From: Mucilaginibacter rivuli
GTDB lineage: Bacteria; Bacteroidota; Bacteroidia; Sphingobacteriales; Sphingobacteriaceae
DNA length: 64,000 nt
Direction of reading: 5' to 3'
Assembly: GCF_019391655.1 (NCBI RefSeq)
Contig: NZ_JAHXPQ010000004.1
Coordinates: forward strand, 62,001-126,000
Part shown: piece by piece, positions 8,887 to 18,635 of the stretch
Position numbering within the stretch: position 1 is the first letter of the stretch
Layout: every line of letters starts with the position of its first letter
Position numbers and translations under genes: made by a program
The notes under the pieces: generated by a model
Database searches by the model: none
What the model was told of the DNA's origin: nothing
What the model saw: the letters and a program-made list of their open reading frames with translations, nothing else

Positions 8887-10092
8887 TTGAAACCTAAAGT
8901 TTTACTTACCCATCCGGGTACGCAATATTCTTATCATCTGGCCGAGCAATTAGAGCGCCTTGGCCTGTTATATAAATATGTTACCAGTTTTACCATTCCA
9001 AGCGACGGGGTTATTAAAACTGTCTATAATTTACTTCCCAAAAGTGTTAAACGTAAGTTAGGTACAAGATTAATAAACATACCTGCTTGCAAAGTAAAGC
9101 AAAATCCAGTGCTTGAATTAAAAGCATTGATCAAAATAAAACAAGGTGAAACATCCGAAGCAGCTTTTTATGAAAGGAATAAAGCGTTTCAGCTTGCAAT
9201 TAGTGATGAGTTAATAAAAGAAGCTGATATTGTTATTGGGTTCGATACAAGTTCGTGGATACTGGCCGAACGCTGCAAAAAATTAGGCAAACGATTTATT
9301 TTAGATGTTAGCATTGGCCACCCGATAGCTAAAGAAAGTATATATAAACAGTTAGCAGATTTATACCCGGAATGGCTGGAACAAATAAAACCGAAAAGCG
9401 ACATTTTGATAGGCCTGGAAAGCCAGGAAATTGAATTAGCCGATGCCATTGTTGTTCCGAGTGATTTTGTGCGTGGTACTTACGTTAATAATGGCGTTAT
9501 CCCGGATAAAATTATTGTTAATCCATTTGGCACTAACGTAGCGGCATTCAATAATGTCCCACATCAATACACAAGTCCGTCCTTCTTATTTTTTGGCGGT
9601 TTAACAGCCCGTAAAGGGTTGCCATTTCTATTAAAAGTATGGGCAGATATCATTAAAAAATATCCTGAATGTACCTTGATATTGGCTGGCTATGGACGTT
9701 TACCCGATGGTACTCTATTACCAGAAAATGTTAAAAACCTTGGTATAATTGCCCCGGCAGAACGGCAAAAAATATTTGACATGGCCGATATTTTTGTTTT
9801 TCCCAGTTTTTTTGAAGGGCTTGCACAAGTGCAGATCGAAGCTGCAGCATGTGGCTTACCTGTAATTGGCACTACACAGTCGGGCGCAACAAATTTGGTG
9901 GCAGAAGGGAAGTCGGGTTTTGTAATTATACCAGGTGATAGTACAGCCTTGTTTAATGCGATGGAGTATTTTATCCAAAACCCACATCAGATCAAAATAA
10001 TGGGAGCATGCGCAAGAGAAATTTCTTTAGGTAACTTTACGTGGGATAGCTATGGCGACCGATGGGAAAAGATTTTAGTAAATGAAGTATAG
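8887..10092 (+). CDS. Glycosyltransferase family 4
   Basis: This 401-residue protein has a GT-B fold: N-terminal KVLLTHPGTQYSYHLAEQL, central FLFFGGLTARKGLPFLLK that begins the C-terminal domain near residue 235, and the retaining EX7E signature EGLAQVQIEAAACGLPVIG near 310. The start is a TTG placed immediately after the stop of the preceding gene; it is chosen because the following residues are the conserved first beta strand and no ATG lies nearby. It would transfer a sugar with retention of anomeric configuration. Confidence 0.88.
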   Translation: MKPKVLLTHPGTQYSYHLAEQLERLGLLYKYVTSFTIPSDGVIKTVYNLLPKSVKRKLGTRLINIPACKVKQNPVLELKALIKIKQGETSEAAFYERNKAFQLAISDELIKEADIVIGFDTSSWILAERCKKLGKRFILDVSIGHPIAKESIYKQLADLYPEWLEQIKPKSDILIGLESQEIELADAIVVPSDFVRGTYVNNGVIPDKIIVNPFGTNVAAFNNVPHQYTSPSFLFFGGLTARKGLPFLLKVWADIIKKYPECTLILAGYGRLPDGTLLPENVKNLGIIAPAERQKIFDMADIFVFPSFFEGLAQVQIEAAACGLPVIGTTQSGATNLVAEGKSGFVIIPGDSTALFNAMEYFIQNPHQIKIMGACAREISLGNFTWDSYGDRWEKILVNEV

Positions 10093-10095
10093 CAA

Positions 10096-11226
10096 ATGAA
10101 ACTTTCCAGATCTAATTTTCTGCACTTATTACGCTGGGTTGCAGCAAGTTTGGTTGCTTTCAGCCACATACGCTCCGTTATTTTTAAAAACTTTGATGCT
10201 GTAACAGGGAGCGGGCTGTTTACTAAAGGCTTTTATTTTATAACAAATTTGGGGCATCAATCAGTAATTATATTTTTTGTTTTGAGTGGTTATTTAGTTG
10301 CCGGCTCAGTTATTAAACAGGTGAAAGCAAAAACTTTTAATTTAACTACTTATTCAATAAACCGTTTTAGCAGGCTGTATGCTGTATTACTTGTTGCATT
10401 GTTAATGACGCTGGCTTTTGATCACTTAGGAATCTATTTTGATCATATTGGCCTTTATACGCATAAAGTGAGCTTTGCAACGATCGACTATTCGATTGCC
10501 GACAGGCTGTCTGCCGGGCACTTTTTCGCATCACTTTTTATGTTACAGAATATCCTCCTTCCAACGTTGGGAAGCAATAGCCCATTGTGGAGTTTATCTT
10601 ATGAGTTTTGGTATTACTTGTTGTTTCCCTGCATTCTTTTAGCCATCACCTATTTAAAAAGCAATATAAAAAAAGCGTTAATCCCTGTCATTTTATTGAT
10701 CTCGATGAGCACATTACTACCATTAGGTATATTACAGTATTTTTTGATATGGCTTTTCGGGCTGATCCCTTTTTATTTGACATTAAATAAAGCTTTTTAC
10801 AAATACATTTTATTGGCAGTATTGGTAATCTGGCTGATCTTAAAAAAATCGGGAGGGATAGACTCTTTTTTATATGATATTGTTCTGGGTGTGATTGTTG
10901 CTTTCCTGGTAGCTGCATTCAAAAACGATGATCAACCATTATCAAATAGCTTTCTACGCTTTAATGAAAAACTATCTTCTTTTTCATATAGTATATATTT
11001 GATCCATTTTCCAACTTTTCTACTGCTCATAACGTTACTTAATAATTATGCTATACCTTGTACGGTTTTGCCCCCCTCTATATTAGCATATGGCATATTC
11101 GTGTTTGTTTTCTCAGTAACATTGATAGTTTCTTATATAGTTGCCTGCTATACAGAGTTTAAAACACCACAATTCAGGGCCTATCTGAAGCAAATTATAG
11201 AAAAGAAAACAATAGAATTGCCTTAA
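10096..11226 (+). CDS. Membrane acyltransferase family 3 (OafA-like)
   Basis: The 376-residue protein has about ten membrane segments and the acyltransferase-3 N-terminal pattern LLRWVAASLVAFSHIRS, with the conserved His on helix 1, then FFVLSGYLVAGS and INRFSRLYAVLL. Members O-acetylate polysaccharides or lipids, taking the acyl group across the inner membrane. It starts 3 bases after the GT4 gene. A second family member follows, so the polymer is probably modified at more than one position. Confidence 0.86.
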   Translation: MKLSRSNFLHLLRWVAASLVAFSHIRSVIFKNFDAVTGSGLFTKGFYFITNLGHQSVIIFFVLSGYLVAGSVIKQVKAKTFNLTTYSINRFSRLYAVLLVALLMTLAFDHLGIYFDHIGLYTHKVSFATIDYSIADRLSAGHFFASLFMLQNILLPTLGSNSPLWSLSYEFWYYLLFPCILLAITYLKSNIKKALIPVILLISMSTLLPLGILQYFLIWLFGLIPFYLTLNKAFYKYILLAVLVIWLILKKSGGIDSFLYDIVLGVIVAFLVAAFKNDDQPLSNSFLRFNEKLSSFSYSIYLIHFPTFLLLITLLNNYAIPCTVLPPSILAYGIFVFVFSVTLIVSYIVACYTEFKTPQFRAYLKQIIEKKTIELP

Positions 11227-11267
11227 TGAGGTGCTCCCATTAAAAAAAGCATTAAATATCGTTTATA

Positions 11268-12290
11268 ATGAATTTAAATAATTTAGTTAGAAAAACTCCA
11301 TACCCCAATGGTAGGTTTTTATACCTTGATGCTTTGCGCGGAATTGCCGCAATGATTGTTGTACTACACCATTTTCTTTTTATTTATAATAACGAGTTTG
11401 GCCATCAATTTAAAGCACCGCAAATATTTGAGCATGGTTATTTTGGAGTAGAGCTGTTCTTCCTTATCAGTGGGTTTGTTATTTTCTATACCCTATCCAA
11501 AACAACTTCCATCAAAGATTTTTTACTCAAAAGAGCCATCCGTTTATATCCAACCTTTTGGATCTGCCTGATCATCACTTTTTGCCTGATCACTATATTT
11601 CCATTATCGCCAAGCAGAAACACAAATATTAAAGAGGCGTTGGTTTCACTTACCATGTTTAACGGCCTGTTTAAAATAAAAAGTGTTGATCCTTCCTATT
11701 GGACATTGCTGGTAGAATGGTTTTTTTACCTTGTAATGGCTACATCAATGTTTTTCTTTAAAACTAAACAAAATGCCTTCTACTATTTTCTTTGGGCCTG
11801 GCTATTGCTGATTTTATTTTACAATTTGGTTCATAAAATACCTTTTGCCGGTGCTGTTTTCAATTTAAGGTACGGCTCATTTTTTATATCCGGTATTTGT
11901 TTTTATCATATTTATATTTCGAAACAACAGGTAATCAAATATTGGATGCTTTTGTTGTTTTCATTTATTGTGGGGATAATTGCACTTTCCGATCTTAATT
12001 ATGTAACTATTGCCCTAACTATAGTTTATTTGGTATTCTTATTAACCATTCACTTTCAATTCAAGTTCCTTTCTGGTAAGGTATTCATTTTTTTTGGGGA
12101 GATATCTTACGCACTTTACCTTATACATCAAAATGTAGGCTTTATCATTATGCAAAAATTAGAACATTTTGGCATAGTAAGTTTTTGGAAAGTAATAATT
12201 ACGTTGGCCATTGTAATAGGTTTGGCAACACTAATAACCAGGAAATTAGAAAAACCTATTTCTGTTAAACTGAAAAAGCTTCTTTTATAA
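11268..12290 (+). CDS. Membrane acyltransferase family 3
   Basis: The 340-residue multi-spanning protein has YLDALRGIAAMIVVLHHFLF near the N-terminus, the GVELFFLISGFVIFY helix and KRAIRLYPTFWICL, all standard for acyltransferase family 3. It is likely a sugar O-acyltransferase in the inner membrane. The 41-base gap before it is one of the larger gaps in this part of the locus and contains no clear promoter or terminator. Its stop abuts the ATG of the next gene. Confidence 0.86.
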   Translation: MNLNNLVRKTPYPNGRFLYLDALRGIAAMIVVLHHFLFIYNNEFGHQFKAPQIFEHGYFGVELFFLISGFVIFYTLSKTTSIKDFLLKRAIRLYPTFWICLIITFCLITIFPLSPSRNTNIKEALVSLTMFNGLFKIKSVDPSYWTLLVEWFFYLVMATSMFFFKTKQNAFYYFLWAWLLLILFYNLVHKIPFAGAVFNLRYGSFFISGICFYHIYISKQQVIKYWMLLLFSFIVGIIALSDLNYVTIALTIVYLVFLLTIHFQFKFLSGKVFIFFGEISYALYLIHQNVGFIIMQKLEHFGIVSFWKVIITLAIVIGLATLITRKLEKPISVKLKKLLL

Positions 12291-13151
12291 ATGATCAGCT
12301 CCGGATTAAAAATTCATGCTATTATATTGGCTTTGAATGAAGAAATATTCATCAAAGCACAATTAGATACCATATATCCTTTTTGTAACCGGATATCAAT
12401 CATCACGCAATATGACAGGGATTGGTATGGTACACCCGTAAAGGCCGATGATACAGCCAACATTGTGCTCAACTATCCTGACCCGGATGGAAAGATCAAT
12501 TTTTTGGTGCGCCGTTTACCGGATGAGGCTGCCGCGAGGAACATGGAAATGCTATCGTACAACAAAAAGAGTTATAAAAACACCATATCGCACGGCCGGA
12601 GCATGGATGATATCAAGGATTTTCATAACCCGCCCGATTATTTTTGGGTGATAGATGCGGATGAAATGTATGATACCGATACCATCCCATCCATTTTAAA
12701 ATACCTGTCAGAAAAAAAACCAAACGGAATGCGGGTAACCGGTTATAATTACATCCGCAACTGGCATCAGCGCGTTCCTCGCGAAGTTGTTGATTTTACA
12801 CATTTTGGTTTTTTAAAACCTGGTGTATTGTTTGAACAACGCAGAACCGTATCGTGGAACCAATCGCGTATTGCCAAGATTTTAAAAACAGCTCACCTCC
12901 CTGATTTTTCGAACCAACTGTATGGTTTTACTACTTGCCCGGAAGAGGTGGGTGTTTTCCATCATGGTTGCTGGCTCGGCGATAATAAACGGATAAGCGA
13001 AAAATTCAGCAAATCCAGCCATCGCGAATCAAAAGATTTTGAATCCGACTCGGTTGACCGCATCTTATTTAATCATATTCCGTTTAACAAGCTACCTGTA
13101 AATATTCAAAAGGCAGCATGGCCGCAAAACTATATCAGCAATAATGGCTAA
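12291..13151 (+). CDS. GT2-like glycosyltransferase
   Basis: The 286-residue protein begins with IHAIILALNEEIFIKAQLDTIY, a GT2-type first strand with the LNEE motif, and has the metal-binding VIDADEMYD near residue 120. Between them the nucleotide-binding region is longer than usual, and a C-terminal His/Trp-rich segment (GVFHHGCWLG) may form the acceptor site. No membrane helix is seen. It directly follows the acyltransferase stop and overlaps the next gene by 8 bases. Confidence 0.8.
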   Translation: MISSGLKIHAIILALNEEIFIKAQLDTIYPFCNRISIITQYDRDWYGTPVKADDTANIVLNYPDPDGKINFLVRRLPDEAAARNMEMLSYNKKSYKNTISHGRSMDDIKDFHNPPDYFWVIDADEMYDTDTIPSILKYLSEKKPNGMRVTGYNYIRNWHQRVPREVVDFTHFGFLKPGVLFEQRRTVSWNQSRIAKILKTAHLPDFSNQLYGFTTCPEEVGVFHHGCWLGDNKRISEKFSKSSHRESKDFESDSVDRILFNHIPFNKLPVNIQKAAWPQNYISNNG

Positions 13152-14322
13152 TCAAAAATTAAAAATATTCGCTATTGTGCCATCGGGGTTTTGTTTTGGC
13201 CTGCAACACGTAACTATCGATTTTTTTAAGCATTTTAATAAAACGGAAAGCCTTTTCTTAGTTTCCGGCTGGAACGATGGCGAGTTTATAAAACTACTTA
13301 ACAGTAATGGCCTAAAATATACCATAAGCTGGCTGGGCATGTTTAGCCGCAGTTTGGCATGGTATCAAATTAAAATGAGTTTATCTGCATTAATCAAAAT
13401 GCCCCGGCTCTATTACGATTTTTTTAAAGTATTAAAAAATTTCAAGCCGGATGTACTGTTTTTTGCAAATCATCACGAACTGATTTTACTGTACCCCGCT
13501 TTAAAACTTACAAAAGTACCTGTAGTTTGCCACATGCATGACCCTGCGCCGGTTATACCCTTTCAAAAAAAAACATTTGCTCATTACAACTCGGTGGTTA
13601 ACCATTTTATCGCAATTTCTGATAACGTAAGGGAGCGCACCATTGAACTTGGATGCCCGCCCGAAAAAATAACTACCGTGCATAACGGTATTGAACTGCC
13701 CCCTGAAAAGCGGGTAGCGCGTAATAATAGCTTTATCGAACAATTTAATTGGCAGCATGATGTTTTTATTGTTGGCATTACCGGGCAAATGACCCACACT
13801 AAGGGGCACCAGGATTTATTAAGTGCCTTTAAAATAGCCTATAGCAAAAACCCCAAATTAAGATTAGTTATAGGCGGACGTTTTATAGAGCCCTTGTATA
13901 GCGAGCTACAAGCATGCATCAAAGAATGGCAAATGGAAAACGTTATTGTATTTACAGGTTGGCTACCCTCTGTAAATACTTTTTTTAATGGTATTGATTT
14001 GTTTGTATTGGCTTCGCGCCATGATGAGGGGTATGGTTTGGTTGTTGCCGAAGCCATGGCAACTAACCTTCCGGTTATTATTACGCATAGTGGCGGAGCG
14101 GTAGAGATTGTGGAAGACGGGATCAATGGATATATTGTACCCAAAAGTGATGTACAAATGATGGCAGAAAAGATTAGTTACTTATCGGCCAACCCCGAAC
14201 TTGCATCTCAAATGGGCGATAAAGGCAGGCAACATATTGAGCAAAACTTTGCAATGAAACACCAGGCAGGGTTGTTAGAAAATTTAGTTATTAAAATCAG
14301 CACAGATGCGATACGGAAGTAG
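13144..14322 (+). CDS. Glycosyltransferase family 4
   Basis: This is a 392-residue GT-B enzyme. The C-terminal domain starts near residue 200 (VFIVGITGQMTHTKGHQDLL), and the EX7E motif reads DEGYGLVVAEAMATNLPVI near 292. VHNGIELP marks the domain hinge. It would add a sugar with retention of configuration. The gene overlaps both neighbours (8 bases at the start, 17 at the end), so it is translationally coupled to the polymerase candidate that follows. Confidence 0.9.
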   Translation: MANQKLKIFAIVPSGFCFGLQHVTIDFFKHFNKTESLFLVSGWNDGEFIKLLNSNGLKYTISWLGMFSRSLAWYQIKMSLSALIKMPRLYYDFFKVLKNFKPDVLFFANHHELILLYPALKLTKVPVVCHMHDPAPVIPFQKKTFAHYNSVVNHFIAISDNVRERTIELGCPPEKITTVHNGIELPPEKRVARNNSFIEQFNWQHDVFIVGITGQMTHTKGHQDLLSAFKIAYSKNPKLRLVIGGRFIEPLYSELQACIKEWQMENVIVFTGWLPSVNTFFNGIDLFVLASRHDEGYGLVVAEAMATNLPVIITHSGGAVEIVEDGINGYIVPKSDVQMMAEKISYLSANPELASQMGDKGRQHIEQNFAMKHQAGLLENLVIKISTDAIRK

Positions 14323-15718
14323 TTACCCACCAATTGCATTATGGTTTATAGTATTGGCCTATTTGTTATTTACATGGACAAATTCACCGAATATCCTTAT
14401 TTCTATTCCTGTATTTCTTTACCCGATATTTCTTTACCGTCTTTTTTGGGTATCCAGACATCCTAATGTACTTTTTTGGGGGTTAATATTTCAGTGGCTT
14501 AATGTTTCGGCCCAGCTATTTTACAGTACATTTTTGGGGATAAGCCTGATGGAGTATATGAAGGACCAGAGTTTCCCTTTACAATATTTCGATAAAACAA
14601 TCCTATTATCTATAATTGCATTATATGTATATGCCCTTGGTGTCTTTGTCGGAGTTAAAAACTTACGTATAGATAATATAGATAACGCTATACTAAAGTA
14701 TTCGCCTCAATACACCCTGCGCTGGTACATCATTGTTTCTGTTATTATCTATTTATCCCGTTTTGCTATCTGGAGTTTTTCGGGTTTTGTTCAATACTTC
14801 TATTTCTTCTTTTATATTAAATGGGGGTTTTTCCTTATTACATTTTATATCATACATAAAAGAGCGCCTCAGCTCCGTATTATATTCTATGCTACTATCC
14901 TTATTGAAGTTCTATTGGGCTTGTCATCTTTCTTTGCCGATGCCTTTTTGAACGTACTTATATTCAGTTTTATTGGTATTGCAACCTTACAGCCTAAAAT
15001 TAAATTTACAGGGTTTGTGGTACTCTTGGCAATGATGGTCTTGTTCTTTAACATAGCAGTGTATTGGACAGCCAGTAAAATGGAATACCGCAAGTACCTC
15101 AATAAAGGCGAGTTAAATCAATCCGTTTCGGTATCACAAAGTGAAGCTCTTGGAAAGCTTAGTCAATTAGTGAGTAATATTGATGATGAAAAATACCAAA
15201 ACGCAATAAGGGATATGGTAGACAGGATAGGCTATATCCAATATTTTGATGCTACATTAGCTTATGTTCCTGCAATGAAGCAACATCAAAATGGCGCGGT
15301 GTATGCAAAAGCCATTGCTCACTATTTAGTGCCTCGTTTTTTAGATGCTAATAAGGAAGCGCTTGATGACAGCAAGCACACCAACGAATTTACAGGTCTT
15401 GGTTTAAGTGGTAAAGAAAGTGCAACTTCTTTTAGTCTTGGTACCGTAGCCGACGCTTATATTGATTTTGGCGAGGTATTTATGAATGTACCCATGTTTA
15501 TATTTGGTTATTTGGTAGGCCTTTGCTTTAGCTATTTATGGAAAAGTAGCCCAAGTCAGCTTTGGGCCTGGATTTTAACAGGTGCATTTTACTTACTGAT
15601 ACCTGTTTATGGTGCCGATACAACAAAAGCGATAGGTTATATTTCGATTTACTTTTTCACCATCTTTTTTGTAAAAGGGTGGTTAATACGCATACTTGAG
15701 CCACGGCTAAGCGCGTAA
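14306..15718 (+). CDS. O-antigen/EPS polymerase-like membrane protein (Wzy candidate)
   Basis: The 470-residue protein has about 10-11 membrane segments and one large, mostly hydrophilic loop at roughly residues 255-375, the topology of Wzy polymerases and O-antigen ligases. Conserved motifs are weak, as is normal for Wzy. It is the only gene in the locus with this topology, and the locus has a flippase and an initiating transferase, so a Wzx/Wzy-dependent pathway is the simplest reading. It starts inside the end of the preceding GT4 gene. Confidence 0.7.
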   Translation: MRYGSSYPPIALWFIVLAYLLFTWTNSPNILISIPVFLYPIFLYRLFWVSRHPNVLFWGLIFQWLNVSAQLFYSTFLGISLMEYMKDQSFPLQYFDKTILLSIIALYVYALGVFVGVKNLRIDNIDNAILKYSPQYTLRWYIIVSVIIYLSRFAIWSFSGFVQYFYFFFYIKWGFFLITFYIIHKRAPQLRIIFYATILIEVLLGLSSFFADAFLNVLIFSFIGIATLQPKIKFTGFVVLLAMMVLFFNIAVYWTASKMEYRKYLNKGELNQSVSVSQSEALGKLSQLVSNIDDEKYQNAIRDMVDRIGYIQYFDATLAYVPAMKQHQNGAVYAKAIAHYLVPRFLDANKEALDDSKHTNEFTGLGLSGKESATSFSLGTVADAYIDFGEVFMNVPMFIFGYLVGLCFSYLWKSSPSQLWAWILTGAFYLLIPVYGADTTKAIGYISIYFFTIFFVKGWLIRILEPRLSA

Positions 15719-15746
15719 ATTGGTGGCCTGCCCTAATTAATAATAC

Positions 15747-16913
15747 ATGAAACCGGTTATATTTTTAAACTCACACCCCATACAATATTTCGCACCGCTT
15801 TACCAGCATATTTCGGCAAATACCGATATTGATCTGGAGGTGGTTTATTGTTCGGATGAAAGTTTAAAAGGGAAAATGGATAAGGGTTTTGGCACAAACG
15901 TACAGTGGGATATTCCATTGATGGATGGGTACAAAAGTGTTTTTATAAAGAACAGGTCTTTCAAACCATCTATCCATTCCGGTTTTTTTGGTTTATTTAA
16001 CCCGGGTATCATATCATACCTCCGCAAAAAGCCCAAATCAATTTTGGTGATACACGGCTGGGCATATGCCACTCATATCATGGCTATAATTGCCGGTAAG
16101 CTTACCGGGCACACCGTATGTATACGTGCCGAAACACCACAAAACCAGGAATTATTAAAAAACAAATACATTACTTTTTTAAAGCACTTATACTTACGTT
16201 TCATTTTTATGTTTGCCGATAAGTTTTTATACGTTGGCAAGCAAAACAAGCTTTTTTATAAAGCCCTGGGTAAAAAAGAAACCAACCTGGTATTTACACC
16301 ATACAGTGTTGATAACAAGCGTTTCCGCAGCATATTTGAAGAAACACTAAAAAATGTGGCCCGCGAAAAACTAAATTTACCAGCAGCAACAAACATAATT
16401 TTATACTCGGGTAAGTACATTACAAAAAAGAACCCATTAGACATACTGAAAGCTTTTAGTTTAATGGATAATGAAAACGCTACTTTAGTAATGGTTGGCG
16501 ATGGTGAATTACGCCCACAAATGGAAACTTTTATTACTGGGCATCGATTAAATGATAAAGTTGTTTTAACCGGCTTTATTAATCAATCATTAATTCCTTT
16601 ATACTATCGTGCTGCCGATGTATTTGTAATGTGTTCGGGGCTGGGTGAAACCTGGGGGCTGTCGGTAAACGAAGCTATGAATTTTGGATTACCTGTTATT
16701 GTTTCGGATACTTGCGGCAGCAGTTACGATCTTGTCAAAAACGAAGTAAACGGTCGTGTTTTTGAAACAGGCAATATTGAACAGTTACAAAAAGCCATGG
16801 AAGATTTTGTTAGTAAACCGGACGCTGATCGGGTAACGATCTCTCAAAATTCATTAGCTATTATAGATCAGTACAGCTACGTGCAAATTGCTGAGGGTTT
16901 AAGAAATATTTAG
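15747..16913 (+). CDS. Glycosyltransferase family 4
   Basis: The 388-residue protein begins PVIFLNSHPIQYFAPLYQHI and carries the GT4 C-terminal domain with IILYSGKYITKKNPLDIL near 215 and GETWGLSVNEAMNFGLPVIVSD near 302, where both glutamates of EX7E are present. GT4 proteins with the SHPIQYFAPLY start are common in bacterial polysaccharide loci. It begins 28 bases after the polymerase candidate and is followed after 4 bases by another GT4 gene. Confidence 0.9.
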   Translation: MKPVIFLNSHPIQYFAPLYQHISANTDIDLEVVYCSDESLKGKMDKGFGTNVQWDIPLMDGYKSVFIKNRSFKPSIHSGFFGLFNPGIISYLRKKPKSILVIHGWAYATHIMAIIAGKLTGHTVCIRAETPQNQELLKNKYITFLKHLYLRFIFMFADKFLYVGKQNKLFYKALGKKETNLVFTPYSVDNKRFRSIFEETLKNVAREKLNLPAATNIILYSGKYITKKNPLDILKAFSLMDNENATLVMVGDGELRPQMETFITGHRLNDKVVLTGFINQSLIPLYYRAADVFVMCSGLGETWGLSVNEAMNFGLPVIVSDTCGSSYDLVKNEVNGRVFETGNIEQLQKAMEDFVSKPDADRVTISQNSLAIIDQYSYVQIAEGLRNI

Positions 16914-16917
16914 ATCA

Positions 16918-18072
16918 ATGAGCAAAAAAAAGCTGTTGTTTATTTATGATTATTTTTTTCCGGGCTACAAAGCCGGAGGGCCTATACAATCGTTAACAAA
17001 CCTGGTGCTAAGCCTGCAGCATGATAATGACATTACCGTAATTACCGGCGGTTATGATTTGCAATCAACCGGTGCATATTCTGACATTAAATTAAATGCC
17101 TGGAATATAGTTACCTTACCGGGAGCAACGGTACCAACCCGGGTATGGTATAATGATAACAAAGGCCTATCAAAAGAAACATTAAAAACACTCATTGGCA
17201 ACATCCGGCCCGATCATATTTACCTTAACGGTATTTTCTCGGTCGGCTATTTTTTAAAGCCACTTTTGGCCGCTAAAAGCCTGGGATACAGCAATAGAGT
17301 TATCATTTGTCCGAGGGGTATGCTACAGGGGGGGGCTTTGGCAGGAAAATCACTGAAGAAAAAGTTTTACATCAGTGTTGTGCGGCTCTTGGGGCTGGTA
17401 AAACATGCCGGCTGGCATGCAACTAACCAGGAAGAGAAAGAGGATATTATAAGATCTTTCCCGGGAAGCAAGCATATTGTTGTTGCTGAAAATATCCCAA
17501 AAAAGCCGGTACAAAATATATCGTTCCCAACAAAAAAGCCCGACGAGCTTAAACTGATATACTTATCTTTAATTGCCGAAAAAAAAAACCTGTTGCTGTT
17601 ATTGCAACTGATCACACAAATAAAACCGGGACTCAGCCTTGAAGTTTATGGCCCTCCCAAGGATATTGATTATTGGCACAAATGCGAAGAGGTAATGAAA
17701 ACCATACCCAACAAGGTAAAATACATGGGTAATGTAAAACCTGTTAATGTACAGCAGGTGCTATCATCAGCGCATGTGTTTATTTTGCCAACCAAGGGCG
17801 AAAATTTCGGGCACGCATTGTATGAAAGCCTGAGTGTTGGCAGGCCAATTATCACCAGTTTTTTTACCCCCTGGAATAACCTTGAGCAGTATAAAGCAGG
17901 TATTAATGCTGATATAACAACCGATGAAAGTTTAATTACAGCTATAGAGAAGTTTAAAGCTATGGACCAGCAGGAATATAATGAGTATTGTAATGGTGCG
18001 CACCAGTTAGCTATTAATTATTATAACCAAATGGACGCCGCTAATAAATACAAACAGCTTTTTGGTTTATAA
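16918..18072 (+). CDS. Glycosyltransferase family 4
   Basis: The 384-residue GT-B protein has the N-terminal donor/acceptor loop FFPGYKAGGPIQSL and the EX7E signature GENFGHALYESLSVGRPII near 295. CPRGMLQGGAL near 140 is typical of this subgroup and is encoded through an eight-G run at 17328-17335, the longest homopolymer noticed in the locus. The next gene, a WcaF-like acetyltransferase, starts 6 bases later; this gene pair is often seen together in colanic-acid-like loci. Confidence 0.88.
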   Translation: MSKKKLLFIYDYFFPGYKAGGPIQSLTNLVLSLQHDNDITVITGGYDLQSTGAYSDIKLNAWNIVTLPGATVPTRVWYNDNKGLSKETLKTLIGNIRPDHIYLNGIFSVGYFLKPLLAAKSLGYSNRVIICPRGMLQGGALAGKSLKKKFYISVVRLLGLVKHAGWHATNQEEKEDIIRSFPGSKHIVVAENIPKKPVQNISFPTKKPDELKLIYLSLIAEKKNLLLLLQLITQIKPGLSLEVYGPPKDIDYWHKCEEVMKTIPNKVKYMGNVKPVNVQQVLSSAHVFILPTKGENFGHALYESLSVGRPIITSFFTPWNNLEQYKAGINADITTDESLITAIEKFKAMDQQEYNEYCNGAHQLAINYYNQMDAANKYKQLFGL

Positions 18073-18078
18073 AATACC

Positions 18079-18627
18079 ATGAAAACAGATCTGTCATCAT
18101 ATAACAACGCATGGTATAACCCGGGTGCGTCTTTTTTAAAAAGAACCATTTGGTTTTATGTTAACGCGGTTGTTTTTAAAACTTCACTCATCCCATCCAA
18201 TGGTTTAAAGGCAATACTACTCAGGATGTTTGGGGCCAAAATAGGAAAAGGTGTTGAATTAAAACCTTGTATCAACATTAAATACCCCTGGTTTTTAGAG
18301 GTAGGCGATTTTGTGTGGATAGGCGAAAACGTTTGGATAGATAATTTGACAACGGTTACTATAGGAACTAATGCTTGCATATCACAAGGTGCTATGTTGC
18401 TCACAGGTAACCATAACTATTCAAAGCCAACTTTCAATCTGATGGTGAAGCCAATAGTTATTAACGAAGGTGGTTGGATAGGGGCACAATCAGTAGTTTG
18501 CCCCGGCGTTACTGTACAAAGCCATGCGGTATTGACAGCGGGGTCCATCGCCACTAAAAACCTGGATGCTTACTCCATTTACCAGGGCAATCCCGCTGTG
18601 AAGATCAAAGACCGTAAAATAGACTAA
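18079..18627 (+). CDS. wcaF: WcaF-like acetyltransferase
   Basis: The 182-residue protein has the WcaF layout: an N-terminal LKRTIWFYVNAVVFKTSLIPSNGLK segment split here as residues ~20-45, then LRMFGAKIGKGVELKP, then hexapeptide repeats (YPWFLEVGDFVWIGENVWI, VTIGTNACISQGAMLLTGNHNY) and a QGNPAVKIKDR end. WcaF O-acetylates a sugar of colanic acid in enterobacteria; here the target polymer is different, so only acetyl transfer to a polysaccharide sugar is claimed. It sits between a GT4 and a GT2 gene. Confidence 0.85.
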   Translation: MKTDLSSYNNAWYNPGASFLKRTIWFYVNAVVFKTSLIPSNGLKAILLRMFGAKIGKGVELKPCINIKYPWFLEVGDFVWIGENVWIDNLTTVTIGTNACISQGAMLLTGNHNYSKPTFNLMVKPIVINEGGWIGAQSVVCPGVTVQSHAVLTAGSIATKNLDAYSIYQGNPAVKIKDRKID

Positions 18628-18635
18628 CCAATAGC

